Shown: positions 47,310 to 56,756 of the stretch, piece by piece
Numbering within the stretch: the first letter of the stretch is position 1
How the letters are laid out: every line of letters starts with the position of its first letter
From: Halomonas sp. NO4
GTDB lineage: Bacteria > Pseudomonadota > Gammaproteobacteria > Pseudomonadales > Halomonadaceae
NCBI RefSeq assembly: GCF_010994375.1
Contig: NZ_WHMA01000002.1
Coordinates: 124,001 to 188,000 of the forward strand
Direction: 5' to 3'
DNA length: 64,000 nt
Program-made: the position numbers and the translations under genes
Notes under the pieces: model-generated
The model's database searches: none
Told to the model about the DNA's origin: nothing
Seen by the model: only the letters and a program-made list of their open reading frames with translations

Positions 47310-47936
47310 GTGCCACAGCTTGCCAGCCAAGCCAGGAGTTACCCGGTGGCGCGTGCGTTGCGTCAGGCGACCCGCCAAGCCCACCAGCGGCTGGATCACC
47401 ACCCGCTCCTCCAGCAGCTGATTCGTCCCGGCTTGACCCGGCAGGCCTACGGCGCCTCGCTGCTGGCCCTCTATCAACCCCACGCGCGGCTCGAAGCCTG
47501 CGTGGCGGCCGGTGTGGCGCGGCTCGGGCTGGACGTCGAGCCTGAGGTGCCATCGCCGCCGCGGCTGGCGTTGCTCGCCGCAGATCTGGCCGCCCTGGGG
47601 CTGGCGGTGCCGGCTGCGGACGGGCGTGCGCTTCCAGTCGCCGCTTCGGTGGCCACGCTGGCCGGCCAGCGCTATGTGCTGGAAGGCTCCCGTCTGGGTG
47701 GGCAGGTGATCGCGCGTCACGTGGTCGCGGCGCTGGGGGCATCCGCGCCGGTGACCTTCTTCACGGCACCGGGTGCCGGAGAGCACTGGCAGCGTCTTCT
47801 CGGCTTTCTCGAGCGCCGCTGTTCCGGTGGCGACGTCGCGCTGGCGGTGGCGGCGGCACAGGCGGCGTTTGACGATTTTCAGTGCTCGTTGGGTGGTGCA
47901 GCGCATGCCGCCCCGGTAGCGGACACCGGCCCCTGA
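47310..47936 (+). CDS. bphO: Biliverdin-producing heme oxygenase
   Basis: A 208-residue protein that opens heme to biliverdin. The proximal heme-ligand region LRQATRQAHQRLDHHPLL and the distal helix YVLEGSRLGGQVIARHV are characteristic of BphO. The start is a GTG at 47310 with GAGGGG 7 nt upstream; a longer frame from a TTG at 47226 lacks similarity. It is divergent from the phytochrome gene, and a terminator follows. Confidence 0.88.
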   Translation: MPQLASQARSYPVARALRQATRQAHQRLDHHPLLQQLIRPGLTRQAYGASLLALYQPHARLEACVAAGVARLGLDVEPEVPSPPRLALLAADLAALGLAVPAADGRALPVAASVATLAGQRYVLEGSRLGGQVIARHVVAALGASAPVTFFTAPGAGEHWQRLLGFLERRCSGGDVALAVAAAQAAFDDFQCSLGGAAHAAPVADTGP

Positions 47937-47942
47937 CGTAAA

Positions 47943-47964
47943 AAAGCGCCCCGCAGGGCGCTTT
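47943..47964. terminator. Bidirectional terminator between bphO and acnB
   Basis: A 9-bp stem (47943-47951 with 47956-47964) with loop CGCA. The stem ends are an A-run and a T-run, so it can stop transcription from both converging genes. Confidence 0.85.
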
Positions 47965-48037
47965 GGTATCGGCTCTGGCCGCCGCGAGCGGCGGCCGTCG
48001 ATGGTGCGAGCATCGGAGTCGACTGAGTGATCCGTGG

Positions 48038-50641
48038 TCAGGCTTCCTGAGCCAGCGGAATCACGTTAGAGGCGGCTTTCTGGAACTCCTCGATCTCGTG
48101 GAAGTTCATGTAGCGGTAGATCTCGCCGGCCATGGCGTCGAACTCGCCCATGTAGCGCTGGTACTCCTCCACGGTCGGCAGGCGACCCTCCACCGCGGCC
48201 ACCGCCGCCAGCTCCGCGGACGCCAGGTAGACGTTGGCACCGTCGCCCAGGCGGTTGGGGAAGTTGCGCGTGGAGGTGGAGACCACGGTGCTCTTGGCGG
48301 CCACGCGGGCCTGGTTGCCCATGCACAGCGAGCAGCCCGGCATCTCCATACGCGCCCCGGCGCGACCGTAGATGCCGTAGTAGCCCTCTTCGGTCAGCTG
48401 GTGCTGGTCCATCTTGGTGGGGGGTGCCAGCCACAGGCGGGTCTTCAGGCTGCCGGCCGGCTGCTTCTCGAGCAGCTTGCCCGCGGCGCGGAAGTGGCCG
48501 ATGTTGGTCATGCACGAGCCGATGAACACCTCGTCGATCGTTTCGCCGGCGACGTCCGACAGCAGGCGGGCGTCGTCGGGGTCGTTGGGCGCGCAGAGGA
48601 TCGGCTCCTGGATCTCGTCCAGGTCGATCTCGATCACCTCGGCATACTCGGCGTCCTTGTCGGCACGCATCAGGCTCGGGTTGGCCAGCCACTCTTCCAT
48701 GCCTTGGATGCGGCGCTCGATGGTACGGCGATCGCCGTAGCCGCTGTCGATCATCCACTTGAGCAGGGTGATGTTGGACTTGAGGTACTCGGCGACGCTC
48801 TCTTCACCCAGGGTGATGGTGCAGCCGGCGGCGCTGCGCTCGGCGGAGGCGTCGGAGAGCTCGAAGGCCTGCTCCACGGTGAGATCCTCGAGCCCTTCGA
48901 TTTCCAGCACGCGGCCGGAGAAGGCATTCTTCTTGCCGGACTTCTCGACGGTCAGCAGCCCCTGCTTGATGCCGTACAGCGGAATTGCATGGACCAGGTC
49001 ACGCAGGGTGACGCCGGGCTGACGCTTGCCCTTGAAGCGCACCAGCACCGATTCCGGCATGTCCAGCGGCATCACGCCGGTGGCGGCGGCGAAGGCCACC
49101 AGCCCCGAGCCCGCCGGGAAGGAGATGCCCATCGGGAAACGGGTGTGGGAGTCGCCGCCGGTGCCCACGGTGTCGGGCAGCAGCATGCGATTGAGCCAGC
49201 TGTGGATGATGCCGTCGCCCGGGCGCAGCGACACGCCGCCGCGGTTCATGATGAAGTCGGGCAGGGTGTGGTGGGTATCCACGTCCACCGGCTTCGGGTA
49301 GGCGGCGGTGTGGCAGAAGGACTGCATCACCAGGTCGGCCTGGAAGCCGAGGCAGGCGAGGTCCTTGAGCTCGTCGCGGGTCATCGGACCAGTGGTGTCC
49401 TGAGAGCCCACGGTGGTCATCTTCGGCTCGCAGTACATGCCGGGGCGCACGCCCTCCAGGCCGCAGGCCTTGCCGACCATCTTCTGGGCCAGGGTGTAGC
49501 CCTTGTCGGTGTCGACGGGCTGTTCGGGCAGGCGGAAGACGTCGGAGGGGGCCAGGCCCAGGGACTCGCGCGCCTTGGCGGTCAGGCCGCGGCCGATGAT
49601 CAGCGGGATGCGGCCGCCAGCGCGCACCTCGTCGAGAATCAGCTGGGTCTTGAGCTCGAAGGTGGTGAGCACCTCGTCGGTGCCGTGCTTGCACACCTTG
49701 CCCTCATAGGGGTAGACGTCGATGACGTCGCCCATCTCGAGCTTGGAGACGTCCATCTCGACGGGCAGGGCGCCGGAATCTTCCATGGTGTTGAAGAAGA
49801 TCGGGGCGATCTTGCCGCCGAAGCAGAAGCCGCCGGCGCGCTTGTTGGGCACGTTGGGAATGTCGTCGCCGAAGAACCACAGCACGGAGTTGGTGGCGGA
49901 CTTGCGCGAGGAGCCGGTGCCGACCACGTCGCCGACGTAGGCGACCGGATAGCCCTTGGCCTTCACGTCCTCGATCTGCTTCAGCGGGCCGGTGGTGCCG
50001 GGCACTTCGGGCTCGATGCCGTCGCGCTCGTTCTTGAGCATGGCGCGGGCGTGCAGGGGAATGTCGGGGCGCGACCAGGCGTCCGGGGCAGGAGAGAGAT
50101 CGTCGGTGTTGGTCTCGCCGGGCACCTTGAAGACCGTGAGGGTGATCTTCTCTTCCAGGGCGGGCTTGGAGAGGAACCACTCGGCGTCGGCCCAGGACTG
50201 GATGACGTCCTTGGCCACGGCATTGCCCACCTTGGCACGCTCTTCCACGTCGTGGAAGGCATCGAACATCAGCAGGGTGTGTTTGAGCTGCTCGCCCACT
50301 TCCTTGGCCAGGTCGGCGTCATCGAGCAGTTCCACCAGCGAGACGATATTGTAGCCGCCCTGCATGGTGCCCAGCAGCTTGACTGCGTGCACCTTGTCGA
50401 TCAGCGGGGAGCTGGTCTCGCCCTTGGCGATGGCGGTGAGGAAGCCGGCCTTGACGTAGGCGGCCTCGTCGACGCCCGGCGGCACGCGGTTGGTGATGAG
50501 GTCGAGGATGGCCTCTTCCTCGCCGGCGGGCGGATTCTTGAGCAGCTCGACCAGTTCGGCGACCTGCTCGGCATTCAGGGGCTTGGGGGGGACGCCCTCG
50601 GCGGCGCGTTCCTCGACATGTTGACGATAGGCTTCAAGCAC
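48038..50641 (-). CDS. acnB: Aconitate hydratase B
   Basis: An 867-residue TCA-cycle enzyme interconverting citrate and isocitrate. The Fe-S cluster cysteines are in [11 protein letters not shown] and [11 protein letters not shown]. The N-terminus [20 protein letters not shown] matches AcnB from its first residue, so the GTG at 50641 (GAGGG 7-8 nt upstream) is chosen; E. coli AcnB has 865 residues. Its gap to miaE (285 bp) holds no promoter I can call with confidence. Confidence 0.96.
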   Translation of the reverse strand: MLEAYRQHVEERAAEGVPPKPLNAEQVAELVELLKNPPAGEEEAILDLITNRVPPGVDEAAYVKAGFLTAIAKGETSSPLIDKVHAVKLLGTMQGGYNIVSLVELLDDADLAKEVGEQLKHTLLMFDAFHDVEERAKVGNAVAKDVIQSWADAEWFLSKPALEEKITLTVFKVPGETNTDDLSPAPDAWSRPDIPLHARAMLKNERDGIEPEVPGTTGPLKQIEDVKAKGYPVAYVGDVVGTGSSRKSATNSVLWFFGDDIPNVPNKRAGGFCFGGKIAPIFFNTMEDSGALPVEMDVSKLEMGDVIDVYPYEGKVCKHGTDEVLTTFELKTQLILDEVRAGGRIPLIIGRGLTAKARESLGLAPSDVFRLPEQPVDTDKGYTLAQKMVGKACGLEGVRPGMYCEPKMTTVGSQDTTGPMTRDELKDLACLGFQADLVMQSFCHTAAYPKPVDVDTHHTLPDFIMNRGGVSLRPGDGIIHSWLNRMLLPDTVGTGGDSHTRFPMGISFPAGSGLVAFAAATGVMPLDMPESVLVRFKGKRQPGVTLRDLVHAIPLYGIKQGLLTVEKSGKKNAFSGRVLEIEGLEDLTVEQAFELSDASAERSAAGCTITLGEESVAEYLKSNITLLKWMIDSGYGDRRTIERRIQGMEEWLANPSLMRADKDAEYAEVIEIDLDEIQEPILCAPNDPDDARLLSDVAGETIDEVFIGSCMTNIGHFRAAGKLLEKQPAGSLKTRLWLAPPTKMDQHQLTEEGYYGIYGRAGARMEMPGCSLCMGNQARVAAKSTVVSTSTRNFPNRLGDGANVYLASAELAAVAAVEGRLPTVEEYQRYMGEFDAMAGEIYRYMNFHEIEEFQKAASNVIPLAQEA

Positions 50642-50926
50642 GTTGGGGCCCTCATTGGTTGTGGTGGCCAATGCGCGGCAGCTGGCGCAAATGTCGCCGA
50701 AACGCCGCGATGGCACGTGAAACGGTCTCGATGAATCGGGTGTCCTTGGGTGGCGAGATTCTACGGCAAACTGTCGACAATGTTAAGCTGAGCCGCGTTG
50801 CTGCCCCCTAGAACTTTTGGCAAACAAGACCTTGGGCAAGGCCTTCTCGACGCCCGCCGAGGGCGGGTGCGCTTTGGCCAGGCGGTGGGGCGGGTTACCA
50901 TGAGCGCCAACTGCATGAGGATCGCT

Positions 50927-51580
50927 ATGGCCGCTGCCGACACTTCCGTTTCATCCCCTGGCGCCTCTGAGGTCGAGGCGCTGCTTCCCGCCGACCTGAT
51001 CGACTTCCTGGGCTGCGCCACGCCGCAGGCCTGGATCGACTGGGCGCTGGCCAACCCCGAGCTGCTGCTCATCGACCATGCCCAGTGCGAAAAGAAGGCG
51101 GCATCCACCGCCATGAGCCTGCTCTACCGCTACGTCAGCGAGCCGCTGCTGCTGACCAAGATGAGCCAGCTCGCCCGCGAGGAACTGCTGCACTTCGAGC
51201 AGGTGGTCAAGCTCATGGAGGCGCGCGGTATCGCCTATCGCCACTTGAGCGCCTCGCGCTACGCCGAGGGGCTGCGTCGCCATGTGCGCCCTCAAGAACC
51301 CGATCGGCTGGTCGATATACTGATCATAGGTGCCTTCATCGAGGCGCGCAGCTGCGAACGCTTTGCGCGGCTCATCCCCCACCTGGATGAGGAGCTTGCC
51401 AAGTTCTATCGCAGTCTGGTTAAGTCGGAAGGCCGTCATTATGAGGATTACTTGATGCTGGCGCAGCATCTGGCGCCGTCACCCATCGAGGACCGGGTGG
51501 CTTTCTTCGCCGAGCGCGAACGCGACCTGATCGTGACGCCGGATACCGATTTCCGTTTCCACAGCGGTGTGCCTGCCTGA
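50927..51580 (+). CDS. miaE: tRNA-(ms2io6A) hydroxylase MiaE
   Basis: A 217-residue non-haem diiron monooxygenase that hydroxylates the isopentenyl group of ms2i6A37 in tRNA. Diiron ligands are suggested in DHAQCEKKAASTAMSLL, LAREELLHFEQV, FIEARSCERF and SEGRHYEDYLM. The ATG at 50927 with AGGA 5 nt upstream is preferred; ATGs at 50900 and 50915 are alternatives. It lies 30 bp before the large STAND-like gene. Confidence 0.93.
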   Translation: MAAADTSVSSPGASEVEALLPADLIDFLGCATPQAWIDWALANPELLLIDHAQCEKKAASTAMSLLYRYVSEPLLLTKMSQLAREELLHFEQVVKLMEARGIAYRHLSASRYAEGLRRHVRPQEPDRLVDILIIGAFIEARSCERFARLIPHLDEELAKFYRSLVKSEGRHYEDYLMLAQHLAPSPIEDRVAFFAERERDLIVTPDTDFRFHSGVPA

Positions 51581-51610
51581 CAGGGCCACACCGCCACGCA
51601 GGGTGCCAAC

Positions 51611-54600
51611 ATGCAGGACGCTTCAGACGTTCACGATACTGACCGGGACCGGCTGGCCCTGTTTGGCCACTTCTCGCTGTCGCTGGGTGACGATGTCCTG
51701 ACCCAGTTCAGCTACGACAAGGTCAAGGCGCTGCTGGTCTACCTGCTGCTTCATCAGCAACCGGTCAACCGGGCCAGTCTGGCCGAGCTGCTCTGGCCGG
51801 ACCAGGGGCTGTCGTCGGGGCGTACCAACCTTCGCCACGCGCTGCACTGCCTGCGCCAGTCGCTAGGCGAGGAGGCCGAGCGGGTGTTGGTGGTGTCGCG
51901 CCAGACCATCGCCTTCCGCCTGCCGGAGGCGTGGCGTTTCGACCTCCACGTGCTCGACCGCCTGCTCGACGGCCCTCAGGACGTGGCCAATCTCGAGACC
52001 GTGCTGCAGCACTACCGCGGCGACTTGGTCGAGGAGCTTCAGCTGCCCTCCTGCACCGAGTTCCAGCGCTGGCTGGTACAGCTGCGCAACGAGTGGCGCC
52101 AGCGCGTCATCCGGTTTGCCGAAGGGGTGCTCGAGGCGCACGAGGAGGTGCCCGACCGCCTGCTCGAGGCGCTGGTCAGCCGCTTCTCCGGCTACGGCCC
52201 CTTCCACGAGCGCCTGGTGCGCCAGCTGGCCGAGCAGGATCAGCTCGCCGCGGCCCACGAACAGTACAACGCCTACCTGCAACTGCTGGCGCTCTCCGGC
52301 CAGCAGCCCGAGCCGGGCTTTCTGCAGCTGGCCCGCTACTGGTCCGACAGCCAGCCCGACCTGCAGGGCATGTCGCCCCAGGGCGCCTTTTCGCGCACCC
52401 TGGCCGCCGACAGCACGCCGCTGCGCGAGGACGAGATCGAACAGCGCCAGCTCTCCGTGATGGCCATACGCCTGCGCCTCAAGGGCGAGCTCTCCGCCCG
52501 CGACGAGACGCGCGCCTGCCTGACACTGCAGATCGAGCTGCTGCGCTGGCTCGAGCAGCAGTGCCGCCACCTGGGCGGCTTCTGGCTGCCCGGCGCCACG
52601 GGGGGGCTGGGGCTGGCCTGCTTCGGCACCCACGGCCCGGCCCACCAGCTCGCCGAGCTGGTGGCGCTCTACGAGCACTGCCGACGGGTGCTGCCCGACG
52701 AGATCGCCCGCCACTGGAGCGGCGAGGGCGAGCCGCCGCGGCTCGAGCTGGCCGCCGGTCTCAACAGCGGCCGCGTGGTCTACCTGCCGGAGCGCCATCT
52801 GGTCGATCCGCTGGGTCAGGTCACCCAGGGCTCGCTGGAGCTGATGAACGCCGCCGAGGGCAGCGAGCTGGTGATCTCCCAGGAGGCCAGCCAGCACATG
52901 CCGCCGGCGCTGGACCTGCAGCCGCGGCTGGCCTCGCGGCTGGTGGCCAGCGATGGCCGGGTGCGCCTGCGGGCGCTGGTCCTGGGGGCCAATGAAGGCG
53001 GCCGCGATGCCATGCCGCCCAGCCTGGTGGGGCGCGAGAGCGCCCTGCGCGTGCTGCGCGATGCCCTGGCGCGTGCTGGCATCGGGCTGCGCCAGAGCGT
53101 GCTGGTGCGCGGCGCCTCGGGCATGGGCAAGTCGGCACTCATGGTGGGCTTCCGCCAGCTGGAGATGAGCCGCGACGCCGCCATCTGCTGGCAGCCCACC
53201 ACGCGCCTTTCGGTGCTCGAGCCCTACGGCGTGGCGCGCACCCTGCTGCGCTGGCACCTGGGTGGCGAGCTCGATGCCGAGGGGCTGACGTCTCTGTTCG
53301 CCGCCCATCCCGACTGTGAGCCCAGCCCCGAGCAGCGCGAGCTGATCGAGGAGGCGCTGGGCGTGCGCCAGTCGCCGGAAGCGGCCCAGCTCGCCAAGAG
53401 CGGCGAGGTGGCCGAGCGCGTGGTGGCGCTGCTGTGCCGGATGATCGAACGGCAGGCCGCCGAGCGGCCGCTGGTGCTGATGATCGACGACCTGCAGTGG
53501 CTCGACGAGCCCTCCTTCCGGGTGCTCACCGGCCTGCAGGCACGTCTGCCGATCAACTGCGCCTTCCTGCTGGTGGCCAGCCACCACGGGCGCGAGGCGC
53601 TGCCCACCCGCCTGCACTGGGATCAGCAGATCACCCTCGGGCGCCTCGATGCCATGCAGTCGTCGCGGCTGCTGTCGCAGCTGGCGCGCCGCTACCGCCT
53701 GCACCTGAGCCCGCGCCTGCGCGGCCAGATCATCGAGCGCTGCGACGGCGTGCCGCTCTACATGCAGGAGATCTGCCGGCGCCTGGAAATGGACCGCCGC
53801 GAGGGGCGCAGCGTGCACCTCGACGAGCTGCCCCGTGGCCTGCTCGGCCTGCTCGCCAGCCGCATCGACCAGCTCGACGGCGACCGCGAGGTCGCCCATG
53901 TGGCGGCCGTGCTGGGGCGTCGCTTCCGCCTGGACTTCCTCGCCGAGTGCAGCGGCTGGGAGCTGGCTCGCCTCAATCGCGCCCTGGAGCAGATGCGCCG
54001 CCTGGAGATCATCGAGTCGGCGAACGGCGATGAGGGCGGACGCGAGTTCCAGTTCAGCCACCAGCTGCTGCAGGAGGCGGCCTACCTCTCCTGTCCGCGC
54101 GACGTGCGCGTGCGCATTCACCGCCAGGTGGTCAGCCTCATCGAGGAGCGCTTCCCGATGTGGATCAGTCGCCATCCCGGCGACTTCGCCACCCACCTGC
54201 GGCGTAGCGGCCACTACGCCCGCGGCGCCCGCTACTTCGAACTGGCCGCCCGCGAGGCGCTCAAGGTCAGCGCCAATCGCACCGCCCTGCGCATGGCCGA
54301 TTTCGGTCTCGCCAGCCTGCGCCACGTGGAAGAGCAGGAGGAGCGCGAGATCAGCCTGCTGACGGTGCGCGGCCAGGCCGCCTTCGCCCTGGAAGGGCAC
54401 GGTTCGCCCACCGCCCACGAGAGTTTCGTGCGCGCCCGCGAGCTGCTGGTCGACCAGGGCGACTACGGCGATGACCCCGAGGACCTGGAGCAGGCGTTTC
54501 TGGTCAAGTGGGGGCTGTGGGTGGGTTGCAGCCAGCGTCACGTCCACGCCGATGCCTTCGCGCTGGCCGCCAAGCTGGCCGACCTCGCCGCTCGCCTGGA

Positions 54601-55522
54601 GGACCCGCGCTATCGCCGCCTGGCCGACTACGCACGGGCCAACTGCGAGTACTGGGCCGGGCGCATTCGCCAGGCCTACGAGCACCTCGACGAGATCGAC
54701 CCGCTCGAGCAGCCGATGCTCATCGAATGGCTGCCCTTCTCGGATCATCCCCAGGTGGCGGCAGCCTGCTTCCAGGGCTGGGCGATGTGCCTGCGCGGCG
54801 ACTATCGACGCGCCGAACAGCAGGTAGAGTCGGCGATTCGCCTGGCCGAGCGCCTCGGCCATCCGGGTTCGCTGGCCATGGCGCTGCTCTTCGCCGCCTC
54901 CCTCTATCGCCAGATGGGCCATGTGCACCTGGCGGCTCGGCGTGCCGAGCAGGCCGTGGCTCTCACCGAGACGCCCGACCTGCACCTCTGGCAGGTGACC
55001 GGCCAGGGCGTGCTCGGCTGGCGCCGCGCGCTCTCCGGCGATCGCGACGGCCTGGCGCTGGTCGACGAGTCGCTCGAGGAGCTCAGCGAGATCACCGGGC
55101 GCGACCGCTTCCATCGGCCCACCCTGTGGTACAGCGATGCCTGTATCGCCCTGGGCGAGTTCGCTCGCGCCGAGGACTACCTCGACCAGTGCCTGATGAT
55201 CGCCCGGGAGCGCAGCACCCTGTTCGTGCCTGAGCTGGCCATCCAGCTCGCCAAGGTGCGCCAGCACTTGGGGCAACCGCGCGACGAGGTGCGCCGTCTG
55301 GTTCAGGAGGCGCTCGATGTGGCGCGCCGCCACGAGAACCGTCACATGCAGCTGTGCGGACTCGAGGCCTGGCTGACCCTAATCGACGGCAATGACGAGG
55401 CGGCGCGCGAGGCGTTCCGCCATCGGCTGGGCGAGGTGAGCCACAGCGATGCCCCGGTGCTGGGGCGTTGGCGCACCCTGCTCGATCGCCGCTTGACGCA
55501 GGCGGTACAAGTCGAGGAGTGA
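51611..55522 (+). CDS. Large STAND-like signalling regulator: winged helix-BTAD-degenerate cyclase-AAA ATPase-TPR
   Basis: A 1303-residue protein. Residues 15-107 form an OmpR/SARP-like winged helix (DKVKALLVYLLLHQQPVNRA, LRHALHCLRQSLGEE). Residues 110-250 resemble the bacterial transcriptional activator domain of AfsR-type regulators. Residues 277-450 follow the class III nucleotide cyclase pattern but lack its metal-binding aspartates (the GDG-type turn reads GATGGLG), so catalysis is unlikely. An ATPase module follows, with Walker A RGASGMGKSAL (about 497-507) and Walker B LVLMIDDLQWLDEP (about 620-632). The last 500 residues are helical TPR-like repeats. It may be co-transcribed with miaE. 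The target genes and signal are unknown. Confidence 0.75.
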   Translation: MQDASDVHDTDRDRLALFGHFSLSLGDDVLTQFSYDKVKALLVYLLLHQQPVNRASLAELLWPDQGLSSGRTNLRHALHCLRQSLGEEAERVLVVSRQTIAFRLPEAWRFDLHVLDRLLDGPQDVANLETVLQHYRGDLVEELQLPSCTEFQRWLVQLRNEWRQRVIRFAEGVLEAHEEVPDRLLEALVSRFSGYGPFHERLVRQLAEQDQLAAAHEQYNAYLQLLALSGQQPEPGFLQLARYWSDSQPDLQGMSPQGAFSRTLAADSTPLREDEIEQRQLSVMAIRLRLKGELSARDETRACLTLQIELLRWLEQQCRHLGGFWLPGATGGLGLACFGTHGPAHQLAELVALYEHCRRVLPDEIARHWSGEGEPPRLELAAGLNSGRVVYLPERHLVDPLGQVTQGSLELMNAAEGSELVISQEASQHMPPALDLQPRLASRLVASDGRVRLRALVLGANEGGRDAMPPSLVGRESALRVLRDALARAGIGLRQSVLVRGASGMGKSALMVGFRQLEMSRDAAICWQPTTRLSVLEPYGVARTLLRWHLGGELDAEGLTSLFAAHPDCEPSPEQRELIEEALGVRQSPEAAQLAKSGEVAERVVALLCRMIERQAAERPLVLMIDDLQWLDEPSFRVLTGLQARLPINCAFLLVASHHGREALPTRLHWDQQITLGRLDAMQSSRLLSQLARRYRLHLSPRLRGQIIERCDGVPLYMQEICRRLEMDRREGRSVHLDELPRGLLGLLASRIDQLDGDREVAHVAAVLGRRFRLDFLAECSGWELARLNRALEQMRRLEIIESANGDEGGREFQFSHQLLQEAAYLSCPRDVRVRIHRQVVSLIEERFPMWISRHPGDFATHLRRSGHYARGARYFELAAREALKVSANRTALRMADFGLASLRHVEEQEEREISLLTVRGQAAFALEGHGSPTAHESFVRARELLVDQGDYGDDPEDLEQAFLVKWGLWVGCSQRHVHADAFALAAKLADLAARLEDPRYRRLADYARANCEYWAGRIRQAYEHLDEIDPLEQPMLIEWLPFSDHPQVAAACFQGWAMCLRGDYRRAEQQVESAIRLAERLGHPGSLAMALLFAASLYRQMGHVHLAARRAEQAVALTETPDLHLWQVTGQGVLGWRRALSGDRDGLALVDESLEELSEITGRDRFHRPTLWYSDACIALGEFARAEDYLDQCLMIARERSTLFVPELAIQLAKVRQHLGQPRDEVRRLVQEALDVARRHENRHMQLCGLEAWLTLIDGNDEAAREAFRHRLGEVSHSDAPVLGRWRTLLDRRLTQAVQVEE

Positions 55523-55569
55523 GCCCTCAGCGGAAAGGGTGAGCCCTCAGCGGAAAGGGAAAGCGTCTC

Positions 55570-55914
55570 TCAGGTGGCGACTTCCAGTGCCGTGATGCGG
55601 GCCAACGCCTGGTCGCGGCTGTCGCCGCACAGCTCGGCGTCATAGTCGAAGCGGCGGCACACCGCCGGGCGGCGCGGGTCGCCGAACAGCCGACAGAGGT
55701 TGGCATCGTCGAGCTGCACGCAGCGCACCCCCGCCGGCTTGCCATTCGGCATCCCGGGAATCGGCGAGCTGATCGAGGGCGCGATGCAGCAGGCGCCGCA
55801 GCCGGGGCGGCATTCTTCGGCCGCCTCGCTCCCGGCGTGGATCGGCACGTCGCTCTCCAGCGCCGCGCCGTCTGTGGCGATCACTGCGTGGTAGTACGCC
55901 GCTTCGACCGTCAT
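55570..55914 (-). CDS. YkgJ-like cysteine cluster protein
   Basis: A 114-residue protein with the cysteine-rich pattern CRPGCGACCIAPSISSPIPG, then RCVQL, NLCRLFGDP, VCRRFDYD and LCG, as in the YkgJ/UPF0153 zinc- or iron-chelating family. Its start overlaps the end of queD by 4 bp, making it the last gene of the preQ0 operon. Its role there is unknown; metal or Fe-S supply to QueE or QueD is one possibility. Confidence 0.82.
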   Translation of the reverse strand: MTVEAAYYHAVIATDGAALESDVPIHAGSEAAEECRPGCGACCIAPSISSPIPGMPNGKPAGVRCVQLDDANLCRLFGDPRRPAVCRRFDYDAELCGDSRDQALARITALEVAT

Positions 55915-56756
55915 GGTCGCGCCTCCGCGATGGCCCCCTTGTCGATTCCCTCGAAGGCCTGGACCCGCGTGGCTTGGCCGCTCTCGCGAGCGATCCGTCC
56001 GGCCAGCCAGGCGGCGATGTACTCCACCGTGGTGGGCGTGGGCAGGATCACGCAACGCTCGTGCGGCAGACACAGAGAGAAATGGCCCTGGTCGGCAGTG
56101 TAGCGAATCGCTTGCCGGCCGAGGTGCTCGTCCTCGCCGGCGTCGGCGAGGTCGGCCGCGTCCACCAGGTAGCGGTCGGCAAGTCGCTCGGCCCATTCGG
56201 CCTCCCGTGCTGGCTGGCGACGCCCGGCCTGCCAGATATGAAGCCGCGAACGGTGGCCGTGGGCGATGCGCTGGCAGTTGCCGGCATGGCGTTTGAGGCC
56301 GTGGCTGTAGGTGTAGGCGGCGCCTTCGATGGCCTCGTCGCGCAGCTGCAGGCGAATGGCCGCGACGCGGGCCGGCGGGTGGCGCGACAGCTCGGCGGCG
56401 AGATGGTCGGCCAGTCGCTCGGGCGTGATCTCGGCCCACGGCAGCAGGGTGAAGGCCTGACGCGGGGCGCGTACCTCCAGGGGGTAGGAGTGAGTGGTCC
56501 GCACGCTGAGCCCTTCGCGACACTCCTGCACCGTCACGCCCGGGGCGCGGGTGGGGACCAACAGGGTGTGGTCGAGGCTGTCGTCCAGGTACGCCTTCAG
56601 CCAGGGCTTGACCTCGCCGAAGTCGAACAGCATGCCGTCCTCGCCCAGCTCGCCGTCGAGTTCCACGTCGACTAGCCAGCTGGCGCCGGCCAGCCCCCGT
56701 GTCGGGCACCACAGCGAAACATCAAGGTGGGTGAGGTGGTTGACGAACAGCGTCAT
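55911..56756 (-). CDS. queD: Double-length 6-carboxytetrahydropterin synthase-like protein
   Basis: A 281-residue protein, about twice the length of E. coli QueD (about 120). The first half keeps Cys17, DFGEVK (45-50), SLDHTLLVP (with Asp62, His63) and TPERLADHL, but where QueD has the zinc-binding HGH it reads GLA. The second half keeps NCQRIAHGHRSRLHI (Cys161, His166, His168) with upstream His152 or His157 and PTTVEYIAAWL, but lacks a clear LDH element. The two halves may therefore build one composite active site. It is coupled to queE and the YkgJ-like gene by 1- and 4-bp overlaps. The expected role is step two of preQ0 synthesis. Confidence 0.82.
   Translation of the reverse strand: MTLFVNHLTHLDVSLWCPTRGLAGASWLVDVELDGELGEDGMLFDFGEVKPWLKAYLDDSLDHTLLVPTRAPGVTVQECREGLSVRTTHSYPLEVRAPRQAFTLLPWAEITPERLADHLAAELSRHPPARVAAIRLQLRDEAIEGAAYTYSHGLKRHAGNCQRIAHGHRSRLHIWQAGRRQPAREAEWAERLADRYLVDAADLADAGEDEHLGRQAIRYTADQGHFSLCLPHERCVILPTPTTVEYIAAWLAGRIARESGQATRVQAFEGIDKGAIAEARP

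Noticed and set aside
47963-50734. A 923-residue open frame on the plus strand opposite acnB
   Set aside because: It is the antisense shadow of a clear aconitase, has His/Gly/Ala-biased composition and no family motif; long antisense frames are expected in GC-rich DNA.
51863-55345. An 1160-residue open frame on the minus strand opposite the STAND-like gene
   Set aside because: Same reason: antisense shadow with composition bias. The plus-strand protein has recognisable domains and a ribosome site.
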